DNA of 64,000 nucleotides from Theobroma cacao. Lineage: Eukaryota > Streptophyta > Magnoliopsida > Malvales > Malvaceae. Under the pieces are notes generated by a model that did no database searches, was not told where the DNA came from, and worked only from the letters and a program-made list of their open reading frames with translations. This document shows positions 47,519 through 59,521 of this stretch, in pieces. Position numbers and translations under genes: made by a program. The DNA is taken from NCBI RefSeq assembly GCF_000208745.1, contig NC_030858.1, forward strand, positions 11,799,605 to 11,863,604. The letters run 5' to 3'. Each line of letters begins with the position of its first letter. Position 1 is the first letter of the stretch.

Positions 47519-48564
47519 ATGAGGAGTTCATTTGGTTTGCTAGTGGCTATGTTGGTTAGCTTTGTATTAGTTGCTTCTGCTGCCAACTTTTACCAGGACT
47601 TTGATCTTACTTGGGGAGATGCTCGAGGTAAGATACTGAACAACGGCCAGCTTCTCACTCTCACCCTGGACAAATTCTCTGGCTCAGGTTTCCAATCCAA
47701 GAATGAGTATCTTTTTGGGAAGATTGATATGCAGCTGAAGCTTGTTCCAGGCAACTCTGCTGGGACTGTTACTGCATACTATGTCAGTTAATTTTATGAT
47801 CAAACTTATGCTTAACTTCATTTATAGCATTTAGAATAACTCTGTATTCTGTGCTGATGGAATTTATGTTTTATTGTATGGGGCAGCTACGTTCACAAGA
47901 GTCGACATGGGATGAAATCGACTTTGAATTCTTGGGGAACCTTAGCGGTGAGCCTTACATAGTTCACACAAATGTATTTAGCCAGGGCAAAGGTGACAGA
48001 GAGCAACAGTTTTACCTTTGGTTCGACCCCACTAAAGATTTCCATACCTACTCTGTTCTTTGGAACCCTCAACGCATTATGTAAGTTTTTAAAGCTCTTA
48101 ATTATGATTATTTCCTAATAATTTTGTATTACAAAGTTTATTGATTACTATTTTCTTTTAAAAAAATTTGCAGCTTCTCTGTTGATGGCATTCCAATTAG
48201 AGAGTTCAAGAACTTGGAATCCATTGGCGTTCCATTCCCAAAGAAGCAGCCCATGAAGATATACTCTAGTCTCTGGAACGCCGATGACTGGGCTACTCGA
48301 GGTGGCCTTGTCAAGACAGACTGGAGCAAAGCTCCTTTCACTGCTTCATACAGAAATTTCAAGGCTGATGCTTGTGTTTGGTCTCAAGGAAAATCTTCTT
48401 GTTCTTCGAGCTCAGGTTCTAGATACGCTTGGCTGTCACAAGAACTTGATACAGCAAGCCAACAACGGCTGAAATGGGTGCAGGAAAAATACATGATTTA
48501 CAACTACTGCAAGGACACCAAGCGATTTTCTCAGAGCCTCCCTAAAGAATGCACTGCTCATTAA
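47519..48564 (+). CDS. XTH: Xyloglucan endotransglucosylase/hydrolase, three exons
   Basis: Exons 47519-47782, 47887-48080 and 48174-48564 join in frame to 849 bases (282 residues), with GT-AG introns of 104 and 93 bases. Residues 1-22 or so ([12 protein letters not shown]...) are a secretion signal. The GH16 domain has the catalytic [10 protein letters not shown] in exon 2, followed at once by an N-glycosylation site (NLS) usual for the family. The C-terminal XET domain has [10 protein letters not shown] and [15 protein letters not shown] and ends with Pro-Lys-Glu-Cys. The enzyme cuts and rejoins xyloglucan chains in the cell wall, loosening or strengthening it during growth. Length and motifs fit the large group (I/II) of mainly transferase enzymes, near the Arabidopsis XTH22-XTH25 set, but the exact orthologue is not determined. 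No frameshift or stop: the one apparently functional gene here. Confidence 0.96.
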
Positions 48565-48681
48565 TGCACAAAGGCAGATATTGTTCAAATTAAGCCTTAG
48601 ATGCAAGTATAAATTCACCAATGTTTCCTTTCCCCACTCCGACTATAGTTGTTGTTTCATTCTATGTTTTTTTTTTTATTT

Positions 48682-48687
48682 AATAAA
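48682..48687 (+). terminator. Polyadenylation signal of the XTH gene
   Basis: AATAAA 118 bases after the stop codon, in a T-rich 3' UTR. Confidence 0.6.
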
Positions 48688-48699
48688 ACCTGTATAAAT

Positions 48700-50254
48700 T
48701 CCAAATATTATATGGTCTACTCTGTTTTTTACTATGGAAATGGATACTTCATCCTTATCCTGGAGTTGAATATAGTACTTCAACTTCAATCAATGGGCTC
48801 AAGGGACAATCTGGAAAGGACAAAAATTATGTACTTGGTAAGTGGAAAGTGGAGGAAAGATATTTGAAGGCGACCTCAGCTTTGACCTCGTGCATGCGCA
48901 CGTGTTGTTTTAGTAGTCAACAATCTGCCCTGGCCCATAGTAAGGAAAAACAAAATGAGGTTGGTTGGTAGAAGAAATACGTAGCTTCTTTCGTGCCTAA
49001 AAAGCATTAACCAATACCATTGCTTATTTGCTTCAAAGCGAATCAGAGGCCATATAACATTACAAATTTACAAGGGGCCACTGATTTTGGCCAAACCCAT
49101 CCTGGAGGCAGTTGTCATTTTATGTAAATGTATAGATTGAGTAAGGCTATATACATGACAGTTTGATCAATATGCAACATAATTAAGTGGAAAGAAGGTC
49201 GAGACGGAGAAATTGCAGAGCATGGTTGTTGGTCATACAAAAAATTTTAGCTGCTTTTAGATCATTGAGAGGGTGTACCCCTTAACCAAAGCAAATTAAA
49301 TTTTTTTATTATATTTATCTATACTATCTTATTGGTAATAGACCTTAACTTTAGCCTTAGAAAATAAAATACTGCTATGATATTTTAGCAAGAGAATCAG
49401 TTGCTGGCTAATTAACAACAAGTTTTAGGCCTTATGGTTGAAGTGAGAACAAAGGGCCAGGAGGCCTTATAACTCCACCCTTACTTTTTATCATACTAGC
49501 ATTTTACCCTCATGTTGCATTGGAAACATAGTATTATTTTTTAAACATGAACAGAGACACTCTTTGAAAGTATAATTTCAAAAGGATACTGAAAGCATTT
49601 TAGCAATAATTGCTGGATTCATGAAAGAGTGAGAGGATTCCTTTTAAAACTAATGGATTCATCAAGGATTCTGAAAAGATAGACTAAAATTGATAAAATC
49701 CCTCCAAAAACCAATGGATACATGCATAACCCCCTTCATATTTCTTTCAAGCCTAAGCCCAAAGCTTAAAACTCTCTCCAAATTCACTTCAACCAACAGC
49801 TCAAAACCTTGAACAAAACCCAGTCAACCCAATCGACGTGGCAAACACTGGAAGCCAAAATGTGGCTCAACATATGATATTAAAATATATATAAAAAGTA
49901 TGCAAAGACGTGGTCACTCTTTAACCTGACATGTAGCAAAATGAGCACATTAGGATGCATGCTCACATTAATGTTATCTATATACCAAAATACAGAAAAA
50001 GAAAAGGGTTAACAGGCTACACATTTAATGTATTTCCTCTTTTTTTCTTAAGAAAGATGTTACACCCAAAATTAATAAATTAACTATAACACAAATATGT
50101 CATTTACCATGTAGAAAATCATGGTTATTTCAAATATAAAATTTAGTAAATTATGACATATAAATATATAAATATCAAGATAAAATTAATTATACTTTTA
50201 TCATTGTATACTCTAAACATTTGCATTACTTAAAAGAGTAAAAAGAGCTCTTGG
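48700..50254. other. Intergenic region downstream of the XTH gene
   Basis: AT-rich and without recognised coding or transposon sequence. If the chromovirus next door once had a full 3' LTR, its missing part would have lain in 49890-50254, but that stretch does not resemble the LTR at 59722-60146. Confidence 0.5.
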
Positions 50255-50314
50255 ATTATATGGATTGCACATGTGTCACATTGCTAAGGGGGTTTTGACT
50301 AAGCAAGTGTGACA
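50255..50314 (-). repeat. Truncated 3' LTR of the chromovirus
   Basis: Matches the last 60 bases (plus-strand sense) of 59722-60146, including TTGCACATGTGT and GGGGGTTTTGACTAAG. Upstream of 50255 the similarity stops. Confidence 0.75.
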
Positions 50315-50332
50315 TTCTCCCCTATCTAATTT
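50315..50332 (-). other. Polypurine tract of the chromovirus
   Basis: Minus strand reads AAATTAGATAGGGGAGAA directly before the LTR start TGTCACACTT. Confidence 0.7.
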
Positions 50333-50389
50333 TGTAGCGTCCTCAACATGCAAGGCATCAATCCAGTTCTGGAATTGCCGTAAGTCTTT

Positions 50390-51440
50390 TGCAAACTCCT
50401 AACTAGCTTCACTCTCGAGTAGTTTCTTCCACTTCACAAGGTATTGGTGCTGAGGCATGCGGTGCTGTCGTTTGAGTACCCTATCAACCAACACTTTTTT
50501 CACTTCTTTCTCATGTGCTACCTTGACGCTTAATGGAGCCCTATGGCTCACCCCTTGGCTAGGGTCTTCATCATCCCCATAGTAAGGCTTTAGCATATTA
50601 ATGTGGAATACTGGATGCAACTTAGGCTTAGGTGACGTGTCAAATTTGTAAGCCACCTTGCCTATCTTCTTAACCACCTAATACGACTTATTATACCTTC
50701 GAACTAGGCCATTGTGTGGGCCCTTGTTCTTCAAGACCAAATGGAGTTTCACCATCACCATGTTCGTACACTGAAATGAGCTTATTGTTTAGTTTGATCT
50801 ACCTACTTCTTTGTCTTCTTGGTAGTTTTGTGGAAATGAGCACGGGCCAACTCATGCTGTTTTTCCCAAGTTATGGCAGTCTTGTAGGTAGTTGGAGCTG
50901 GATCGGTATAACCCATTGCAATGGTGTTGGGCATGTGAGGCTGCTACCCAATCATTATCTCAAATGAACTTCAGCCAGTAGACTTACTATGCTACAAGTT
51001 ATGAAACAACTGGGCCATGTCAAGCCACTTTGACTAGTCTATTTGTGCCCCGCACAAAATGCCTCAAATAAAGCTCTAGTAGCACATTCATCCCCTCAAT
51101 CTGCCTATTGAATTGCAGGTGGTTGTTGGTGGAGAAACACAACTCTGTCCCCAACAATTTAACCAACTCTATCCAAAACTTCTTTGTGAACAAACCATCC
51201 CTATTACTGATGATGGTTTGAGGCACACCCTAATACTTCACTACATGTTTCAGAAACAGTCGAACGGCTTCTTCAGCTGGACATTCAACAATAGCAACTA
51301 TGAACATGGCATAATTACAAAACTTGTCCATAATTGCCATGATACTACCAAACCTGCCAACTTTAGGCAAACCCATTATGAAATCCATGCTAACGCTATC
51401 CTATGGCTTATCCAGCACTAGCAACGGGTTGAATAGTCCC
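50390..51440 (-). pseudogene. Chromovirus integrase and chromodomain
   Basis: On the minus strand, 51226-51020 reads PQTIISNRDGLFTKKFW (second catalytic Asp region, here SNRD for SDRD) and, after a stretch, QIEGMNVLLELYLRHF, the catalytic-Glu helix. At 50677-50399 the segment HPVFHINMLKPYYGD is followed by VLVDRVLKRQHRMPQHQYLV and KWKKL, the core of a chromodomain that would bind histone marks and target insertion. Stops and frame changes are frequent. The zinc-binding start (about 51600) is barely recognisable. Confidence 0.8.
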
Positions 51441-52330
51441 CTAGGTCTCTACTGTTTAACCTTGTCTTGTTGATACACTAGTAGGTTTGGATGTACCCCT
51501 CAACATTTTCAGCCATCCTAGGTCAGAAGTACTTGGCACTTAGTAGTGCTAAGATCCAGTTCACCCTAAGGTGCCTTACTTAGCGGTTGTCAAGGTAATT
51601 TTTCATCAGTAATTTTCGCAGTCCCTCATGTTGTCACATATAAAGCCTGTTGCCCTTGACATATACTAGGTCGTCATTCACCCAGTATCGTCTAGTCTTA
51701 CTCACCTTGGCATGATATAGCATTGACTGTGCCGTAGGGTCGTGTACCATACCTTCACATATATGTTGTAATAGCTCCGTGCACACTTTACTGATTACGG
51801 CCAATGTCGTCTTACGACTCAATGCATTTGTTACTAGATTAGCTTTGCTTGGCTTGTACTTCAACACATAGTCAAACTCCACCAAGAAATCTAGCCACCT
51901 AGCTCGCTTCAAGCTAAGTTTCTTTTGGCTCTAAAAGTAAGACATGGCCATATTAATCTTCCGTACCATAAACTGAGCTCCCAGTAAGTAATACCGCCAA
52001 GCTCGTAGGCAATAGACCAAGGTTGACATCACTTTTTCTTGAATAGCATACCTTTGTTCCGTCTCATTGAGCTTCCAACTCTCATAAGTAATCGGATGGT
52101 TGGTTTGCATTAGTGCCCTACTTATAGCAAAGTTACTCGAAATTGTATGCACCTCATAAGACTACATGTGATCTGGTAGTGCCAGCACAGGTTGCTCACA
52201 CATTGCTTAGTTTAATCGATCAAACGCTTGTTGGCACATTGAGTTTTATGTCCACACCCTTCCTTTCTTCAACATGTCTATGAGTGGTGCGAAAATGGCT
52301 AAGTACCCCTCAATGAACCATCTGTAATAG
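51441..52330 (-). pseudogene. Chromovirus RNase H
   Basis: At 52152-51931 the minus strand reads HPITYESWKLNETEQRYAIQ, and at 51912-51634 RARWLDFLVEFDYVLKYKPS followed by NALSRK, the usual RNase H and its end in gypsy elements. A stop separates the two parts. Confidence 0.8.
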
Positions 52331-53110
52331 TTAGCCAACCTTAGGAAAGATCTTATCTCTTTTACCTTGGTGGGTAGCCCCCAATCTTGGATAACACTCG
52401 CCTTAACAATTCCATTCGAATCTTACCATCTTTCACAATGTGCTCTAGGAATGGTACCTCATACAACCCAACGCAGCATTTCTCTTTTTTGCACATATAA
52501 CTCATGTTTTCTAAGGGCATCAAACACTAGCCTTGAATGCTCAACATGCTTATGAAGTGAGTGACTATAAACAACAATATCATCAAGGCACACTACAACA
52601 AACTTGTTAAGGAACAGTTATAGTACCTTATTCATGAATGTGCAGAAGGTTGCTAGGGCATTGGTCAATTTGAACGGCATCACCAAGAATTCATACGAGC
52701 CATATCTAGTTACACAAGCTGTCTTGGAAATGTCCCCTTTTATTACCTTAACTTGGTAGTACACAAACCTTAAGTCTAGCTTTGAAAACCATCTAGCATC
52801 CCTCAACTGATCAAATAAGTCTGTTATGAGCAGAATCAGATACTTGTTTTTTATGGTGAGCTTGTTTAAAGCCTCATAATCAATGCATAGCCTAAAAGAA
52901 CCATCATGCTTCTTTTGAAAAGAAAAAAAACTAAAGCACTAAATAGAGACTTAGATGGCCTCATAAAAGTAGCATTAATAAGCTCCTTAAGTTGTTTCCT
53001 CAACTCTTTCAACTAAAAAGGCACCATTTGATAGGGTGCCCTTACAAGTAGTTAGGCCCCTAGCACTAGCTCAATACGGTGATCCACTTCTTAGGTGGAT
53101 GGCAAGTGAC
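52331..53110 (-). pseudogene. Chromovirus reverse transcriptase
   Basis: From about 53100 down: FMRPSKSPFSALV-like start, then [14 protein letters not shown], and at 52806-52618 [36 protein letters not shown] and FCTFMNKVL. The active site reads VVVCLDDIVVYS near 52590. Polymerase motifs are all there; frame breaks near 52800-52950 and below 52560 make it a pseudogene. Confidence 0.85.
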
Positions 53111-53590
53111 TTGGTAGCTTGATAAACATCACCTAGTTGTATTCCTCTAGCAACTAAAGTACTTTCGTTGAAGCTTCAACTTGGGCACCTGAGGTTTTTT
53201 CCAATGTCAACAAAGTAGTAAAGGTTTCCTCACCGTTGTGCACACCCTTGGCTAGTTGCATGGTTGAAGGCATGTTGGCCCCATGTGCACTCCTACATTT
53301 GACTGGTACCACAAAAGGCTTTTTTGGCTCTAAGATGAATGCAGTCAACATGCAGGATTAACACAACCTAGATGCAATCTAGAAAGCCAATACCCATTAC
53401 AACATCATAGTCATTCATTGGAATGATCTTAATGTTTTTTGCCCCATGCCACTTGCTTAATTGCACATCAACACCATTGATGTACACACTCTTGGAGTTG
53501 ATTGTCTTGATCCAGGCTCCTTACACATCAGCCTTGATACCCAACTTCTTTGTAGCTTGCTCAAACACAAAACAAATATAAGGCATCCAT
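53111..53590 (-). pseudogene. Chromovirus protease, C-terminal part and linker
   Basis: Just below the inserted copia element the minus strand reads FEQATKKLGIKAD, NSKSVYINGVDVQL, and MNDYDVVMGIGFLD, the typical C-terminal part of a gypsy protease. The 53351-53154 open stretch is the linker to RT. The N-terminal part with the active site lies beyond the insertion at 58358-58560. Confidence 0.75.
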
Positions 53591-54613
53591 TGTTGGTTCC
53601 AAATTATATGTGCTAGAGAGGAACTAATTTAAAAAGCAACGAAAATAAAAACAGAGTAGACAATGCACATAAATTTAGAGTGGTTTGGTCCAAGACCTAC
53701 ATCCACTGTCTTGATTATCCAACCAAGGATTTTCAAAACAATCCACTAAGAACCAGTGAAATTCACAAGCTTTCACCAAGCTTTACAATGGCTTTTACCA
53801 AGCTCAGCCAAAACCTTTTACAATAGTTTTTCACGGGCTCAACTAAAACCCACACCTAACTTTCAAGACTAAGTTAGAACCTATGGTCATCCAAGCAATC
53901 CTAGCTTGATTAATCACTTAGAGTGACTCTCTCACTCTAAGAATACAAAGAGAAAAGTAAAAAGAGTGTACCTATGATCACAAGATTGATCTAAGTGGTA
54001 CAAATGAAGTGTAGATCACTATTACAAAAGATGAGAATTGAATGTAGTAAATGAGCAGCAAGTATTTCTTGATTTTTCAGCTCTTTTTATGTTCTTGGAA
54101 GCCTTCAATGCACTTCTATCCATTGGAGCCCTATTTTATACTTGGAGAAATAACTTTGATGGCAGTTTGCCAGTTTTCTAGCTATTGGAAATAGTTGGGA
54201 GTTGATTCTAGCCGTTAATCTGTCTTTTAATGCTGAATTCAAACTTGCAGGCAGAATGCTCTTAGTCGACTAACCGATATCTTAGTTGACTAAGTCATCT
54301 CTATTTTCTATTCCTAGTTTTTGGCAGTTATGGCAGTGTGCACTTAGTCGACTAAGTTGATTCTGTTTCTGAAAATTCTTTAGCCCGCCAACCTTTGATT
54401 TAAATCTTAGCTTACTAACTCTTCATTAGTCAACTAAAGGGCTTCTATCTTGTTAATCAATTGTGACTTTCTTATTTCTATGCTCTTTGATATGTACACT
54501 TTAATGATTGATTGTTTATTTGCATACAATTTTATCTTACACACTCAAGTAGAAATATTAGACACAAATGAATGGGAATGTTTTATTATCATAAAAAACT
54601 AATGGAGCCAATA
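53591..54613 (-). repeat. 3' LTR of the gag-only copia element
   Basis: Starts TGTTGGTTCC, matches 57312-58379 along its length, ends AGCCAATA (the usual ACA has changed). It contains four TTAGTCGACTAA-type palindromes (54262, 54282, 54344, 54426). It lacks about 40 bases present near the start of the other LTR. Confidence 0.88.
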
Positions 54614-54627
54614 ATCTCTCCCTTTTT
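54614..54627 (-). other. Polypurine tract of the gag-only element
   Basis: Minus strand reads AAAAAGGGAGAGAT immediately before the 3' LTR. Confidence 0.75.
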
Positions 54628-55690
54628 GACGATGATAAAACAATCCTTGATTAATAGCACAATGTCCTTTTATTCTTTTTTTTTTTAATTTTGCAGAAGC
54701 TAGGGATTGCTCCTCCTAAATTGTGCTCCCCCTTAGTGTGTGCATATTTTGCTTATTTACTCCAACAAACTTTATTCATGTCATATAAAAAATGACATTA
54801 TATATTTAGAGTATATATATATGCAGAGGTATGAAGTGATTTCCAGCAAGTGAATGTTGATAGATTATCATAAAAATTTTAGAAGTGTCTGTCAATAATG
54901 TATTGTTTCCAAATTGTCTTTGCCATTAATTATTCATCAGATGTAGTATAGTTTGCATCCATATATATCCAAAAACATTTTCCATTCATGAAATCATGAC
55001 AAAAATCAATCATCAGCATAAATTTTAAATATCAGTATAGCACTGAATTTAACAGCAGTCAGTTAAAATACCATAGACATTAATATAACATCAGATATTC
55101 AATTTTCAGCAACTAAATAACATTCACATGTTAGCATCCATTTTTACACAAAAACATAACCAACAAAGTTAAAATAAAGTGTTCAACTGTCAACTGGGCA
55201 AAAATAATAGGAAAACAAAAGTAACAACTGATGTTCCTAAACTGTCCCTAGTTCATTTCTGCTTCTTTTCTTTCCTAAATTCCTAGTACCTCCACCCTAA
55301 AATTTTTTTTAATTAATTAATTTTTTGATTCCTTCTCCCCCTAAGGTTCTGCCATACTTCTCCCCCTTTTTGTCATCATCAACTCCTAATAATCTTCTGA
55401 AGAGGATGAGGGAGAAGATTCATCATCAATGTAGTATTTGACATTGAAAGGTTGAGGAGAGGGTTGAGGTGGTGATTTTTCAGAGGATTGTTTAGGGGAT
55501 GAAACCTCAAGAGGGTTGTTGAAGAGAGAAGATTGGTACTGGCTTGGCCTTCTCAGCCAATCTGGATGATTTCCTCCTTTTGATGATCTTCATTTTAGTT
55601 GCAGTTGTTTTCTTGCCCATGCCTCATGGTTTGGACTTTATCTGTGGGTCCTTGATTGTTAGTTGCAATATAGGATCCTTTTGGAACCCA
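54628..55690 (-). other. Non-coding 3' part of the gag-only element
   Basis: Where a full copia element would have its pol gene, only AT-rich sequence without recognised domains is found. Confidence 0.65.
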
Positions 55691-55699
55691 TATTTTTCT

Positions 55700-57253
55700 T
55701 ACTTCTTACGTGTTCCTTTTCTTAAAACAATCATTTGATAAATGTCCAATTTTATCACAAATATAGCATCTAGATAATGCATTAGCAGAATTTTTCTTGT
55801 AGTAGACATTTCCTTTTGAAGTTTCATTTTTCAAACTTTTAAGAACAGTATTTTCATCAAGTGTTTTTTTGCAAAGCTTCAGATTTATTGTCCAACTCTA
55901 ATTTTAATACTTCAAAATTTGTTTTTGAGTGTTCTAACTCAACTTGCAGAAAATTCCTTTGCTCAAAAATAGAACTGAACTCTTCTCTCATCATTTCCAA
56001 GTCATTTTCAAGAGATGCAGTCTTTTTTCTAAAGCCTTGTATATTGGAAAGAGTTTTTCAAATTCATCATAAAGGCACTCATACTCATCTTGTAAATCAT
56101 CAGTAGAAATATCACAAAGGGAAGAGGATACCTCTATTTCATCATCTTGTGCCATCAAACACAAGTTTGCGCTTTCTTCAACTTTTTCATCCTCAGTTTC
56201 AGTGCTTGATGTGTCACTGTCTGACCATGCTGCTGCCACCATTGCCTTCTTGGATTTCTTGTTTTTCTTTGGAGTTTCATTTTTCAGCAATGGACATTCA
56301 GACTTAAAGTGTCCAGGTTTCTTACATTCGAAGCAAGTCAGCTCCTCCTTTTTATTAGATTCATTTTTGTTTCTTGTTTTCCATGATGGACCTTGATCTT
56401 TTCTAAAACCTCTTCTAGCTAGTCTCCGGTTTCTTCTACCCATAAGCTTCCTAAATTTTCTTGCAACCAGTGCCAACTCTTCATCATCATCATAGGATAG
56501 CTTTTCCAGCTCTTCTTCAAGAATGCTGGCTTTTAGTGCAATGCTCTTTTTCTTTTCTTTTGCTTCCCTCCAATCTTCTTCTTCTTCTTCTTCTTCCTTG
56601 AGTTTCAACTCATGAGTAAAAAGAGAACCACAAATCTCATTTAGAGTAATAACATTTAGGTCCTTGGCTTCTCGAATTACAATTACTTTAGGCTTTCAAT
56701 TTTTTGGTAGACTTTTAAGAAGTCTTTTAACAATCTCATGCTTGGGTATTGGTTTGCCTAGATGACTAAGTTTGTTTGTGATATTTGTAAATCTATCTAA
56801 CATGCTGGTGATATCTTCACCAAGCTCCATCTTAAACATTTCATAATTATGAGTCAAGAGGGCTATCTTGGACTCATTGACTTGATAAGTCCCTTCATGG
56901 ATAATTCTAAGTTTATCCCACACTTGTCTAGTTGTTGTACAACTTGATACTTTGTTGAATTTGGTAGGAGTCAAGGCACAATGCAAAGTATTGATGGCCT
57001 TAAAATTTATTTAAACTTTCTTAGTTTCAGCCTCGATCCATTCATACTTTGGTTTAGGCATCATCTCATTTGTTACTACATTTAAGGTTGAGGGAATAAA
57101 GGGTCCATCAGTTATGACGTCCCACATTTCATAATCAATTGCTCTAATGTAAATTGGCATCCTAGTGCTCCAATAAGGATAGTTAGAGCCATCAAACAGA
57201 GGTGGTCTGTTTGTTGATTGTCCCTCAACGACTATGGATTTTTGGAGAGCCAT
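55700..57253 (-). pseudogene. Copia gag (UBN2-type) with two zinc knuckles
   Basis: ATG at 57253. One frame runs to 55991 with only two stops (57011-57013, 56696-56698): FDGSNYPYWSTRMPIYI (gag N-terminus), TTRQVWDKLRIIHEGT, YEMFKMELGEDITSML and LSHLGKPIPKHEIVKRLLKS, the UBN2-type capsid, then a Glu-rich stretch, a Lys/Arg-rich region and CFECKKPGHFKSEC, a CCHC knuckle. Past frameshifts in A runs near 56025 and 55862 it continues to a second knuckle CYICDKIGHLSNDC at about 55760. Gag packages the RNA. It is much less decayed than the chromovirus around it, which fits a younger insertion. Confidence 0.88.
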
Positions 57254-57297
57254 TTGGATCCTCCTAAAGGGTGTTAGACTTTAAGAACAGGGAACTA

Positions 57298-57309
57298 GCT
57301 CTAATACCA
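57298..57309 (-). other. Primer binding site of the gag-only element
   Basis: Minus strand reads TGGTATTAGAGC, one change from TGGTATCAGAGC, the site complementary to initiator Met tRNA used by plant copia elements. It lies two bases inside the 5' LTR. Confidence 0.88.
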
Positions 57310-57311
57310 CT

Positions 57312-58379
57312 TGTTGGTCACAAATTATGTGTGCTAGAGGGGGGTGAATAGCACAATTCAGCTCTTGACAAGATGAGGAACTAATTTAAAAAGTAATGAA
57401 AATAAAAACAGAGTAGACAATGCGTATAAATTTAGAGTGGTTCGATCCTAGACCTACATCACTACCTTGATTATCCAACCAAGGATTTTCAAAACAATCC
57501 ACTAAAAACCGGTGAAATTCACAAGCTTTACAATGGCTTTTACCAAGCTCAACTAAAACCTTTTACAATAGTTCTTCACGGGCTTAACTAAAACCCACAC
57601 CTAACTTTTCAAGACTAAGTTGGAACCTATGGTCATTCAAGTAATCCTAGCTTGAATTAATCACTTAGAGTGACTCTCTCACTCTAAGAATACAAAGAGA
57701 AAAGTAAAAAAAATGTGCCTATGATCATAAGGTTGATCTAAGTGATACAAATGAAGTGCAGATCACTATTACAAAATATGGGAGTTGAGTGCAGTAAATG
57801 AGCAACAAGTATTTCTTGATTTTTTAGCTCTTTTTATGTTATTGGAAGCCTTCAATGCACTTCTAGCTGTTGGAGCCTCTTTTATACTTAGAGAAATAAC
57901 TCTGTTGGCAGTTTGATAATTTTCTAGCCATTTGAAACAGTTGGGAGTTGATTATAGCTGTTAATCTATCTTTTAGTGCAGAATTCAAACTTGCAGGTAG
58001 AATGCTCTTAATAGACTAACCGATATCTTAGTTGACTAACTCGTCTCTGTCTTCTGTTCCCAGTTTTTGGCAGTTCTAGCAGTGTGCACTTAGTCGACTA
58101 ACTCATTCCTTGGTCGACTAAGTTGATTCTGTTTCTCAACATTCTTCAGCCCGTCAACCTTTGATTTAAATCTTAGCTGACTAACTCTTCATTAGTCGAC
58201 TAAAGGGCTTCTGTCTTGTTAATCAATTGTGACTTCCTTATTTCTATGCTTTTTGATATGTACACTTTAATGATTGATTGTTTATTTGCATACAATTTTG
58301 TCCTGCACATTCAAGTAGAAATATTAGACACAAATGATTGGGAATGTTTTATTATCATCAAAAACTAATATAGCCAACA
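57312..58379 (-). repeat. 5' LTR of the gag-only copia element
   Basis: Starts TGTTGGTCAC and ends AGCCAACA on the plus strand. Five to six TTAGTCGACTAA-type palindromes lie at 58010-58203. Confidence 0.88.
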
Positions 58380-59521
58380 CCTATGTCCACCAAGGCCTCA
58401 ATTTGCTGGCCAACTACCACCATATTTGTAAACATAAGTCCTTTGGCTCGGTCGCTAACTTTCTTAATTGCCCCCAACAACATAGAACCCAACTTAGCAG
58501 TGTTATCCTTTGATGGCACCTTATCTAAAGCAATTGCCACCAACTTGGTCTTCTTGAGGCAATCTTTGACAAAGTACAGGCCATCACATAAGAAACAACT
58601 CTTAAGCGTTCTATCCTTGTTCTGGGTTCCCTTGCCTTTCCACTTGGACTGAAGCTTGCCATATACACTAGTTTTGTCTTTATCTTTGGGCTATTTACCC
58701 TTATCTACCCAACCTTGACCTTTTTCGTTAGGCTTGGAAGACATGGAATTATCCTTGTCCGATCGAAAGTAGTCCACCAAACTCTTCGTTACTGCCATGG
58801 CTCAAGTGAGGTCTTGCACACCCCTATTCTGTAACTTTTGCTTAGCCTATGGCTTCAAATCATCGATGAAGGTGAATAGGGCTTCATTCTCCCCGAGGTC
58901 CCCTATTAGCAATGCCAAGTCACTAAATTCTTTGACATACTCCGTATATCCTCATGTTGTTTTAACCTACATAGCTTACCCTATGCCTTATCCTCAACAT
59001 ACTCTAGGTATAACTACTAGTGTAAGTCGCATTGGAAATCAACCCATGTGCGGATCGGCTCTCCCTTGAGCCTCTTATAACATCACTTCCTCCATTAAAG
59101 TAGTGTCGTATCACCAAGAGACATGGATGTCGCAGTGATCTGTTGGTCATCTATAATGATTCTCGTGGCCTTGAAGTATTGCTTTAGCTCTCAAAAGAAG
59201 TTGACAATCTCTTTAGCATCCTTCTTGCCGTGGAACTCCTTTGGCTTAGGTACCTCATTTCTCATCTCAAGTTGTGCGGTAATCATGCCACAAACTCTAG
59301 CCTTTGTTGTGTGCATCTCATCTAATTCATGCCTAAGGATTTCCATCACATTTTCAAGGTGAGAGTTTTTCTTTGTCACCATCTTGAGAGTCTCCCTCAC
59401 CCTTAAGCCCTTCATCCCTATAATTAAGCTTGTCCATGTGTTCCTCATGCACATCAAGTTTGTCTCGCATCTCCCTGATCGCCAATTCGCATTTGGACAT
59501 CATAGCATCGAAAGTAGACAT
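58358..59521 (-). pseudogene. Chromovirus gag, zinc knuckle and protease start
   Basis: ATG at 59521 starts STFDAMMSKCELAIREMRDK, followed by a coiled-coil-like stretch and VPKPKEFHGKKDAKEIVNFF at about 59250, a hallmark of chromovirus gag. Near 58580 the knuckle reads CFLCDGLYFVKDC, where the zinc-binding His is Tyr. Then GLMFTNMVVVGQQIEALVDI begins the protease; its Asp is present and the next residues (normally Thr-Gly) read Ile-Gly, before the copia insertion at 58379. The last few codons of the open stretch lie in the copia LTR. Several stops lie in 58600-59190. Confidence 0.82.

Larger units (their letters stand above)
53591..58379 (-). mobile_element. Gag-only Ty1/copia-type element with LTRs (TR-GAG-like)
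   Basis: LTRs of about 1.02 and 1.07 kb (53591-54613 and 57312-58379) flank 2.7 kb that holds a tRNA-Met primer site, one gag gene and a polypurine tract, but no protease, integrase, RT or RNase H. LTR ends are TGTTGG and CCAACA. It sits in the chromovirus protease in the minus orientation. Its flanks (ATCCAT on the left, CCTATG on the right) do not form an exact target duplication. Non-autonomous elements keeping only gag have been described in plants as TR-GAG; it would rely on polymerase from a related full copia element. Confidence 0.85.

Noticed and set aside
49860..50254. Full 3' LTR of the chromovirus
   Set aside because: Beyond 50255 the sequence does not resemble 59722-60146, so only a truncated LTR is annotated.
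53586..58384. Exact target duplication around the gag-only copia element
   Set aside because: Left flank ATCCAT and right flank CCTATG do not match; insertion is supported instead by paired LTRs and by protease halves on both sides.
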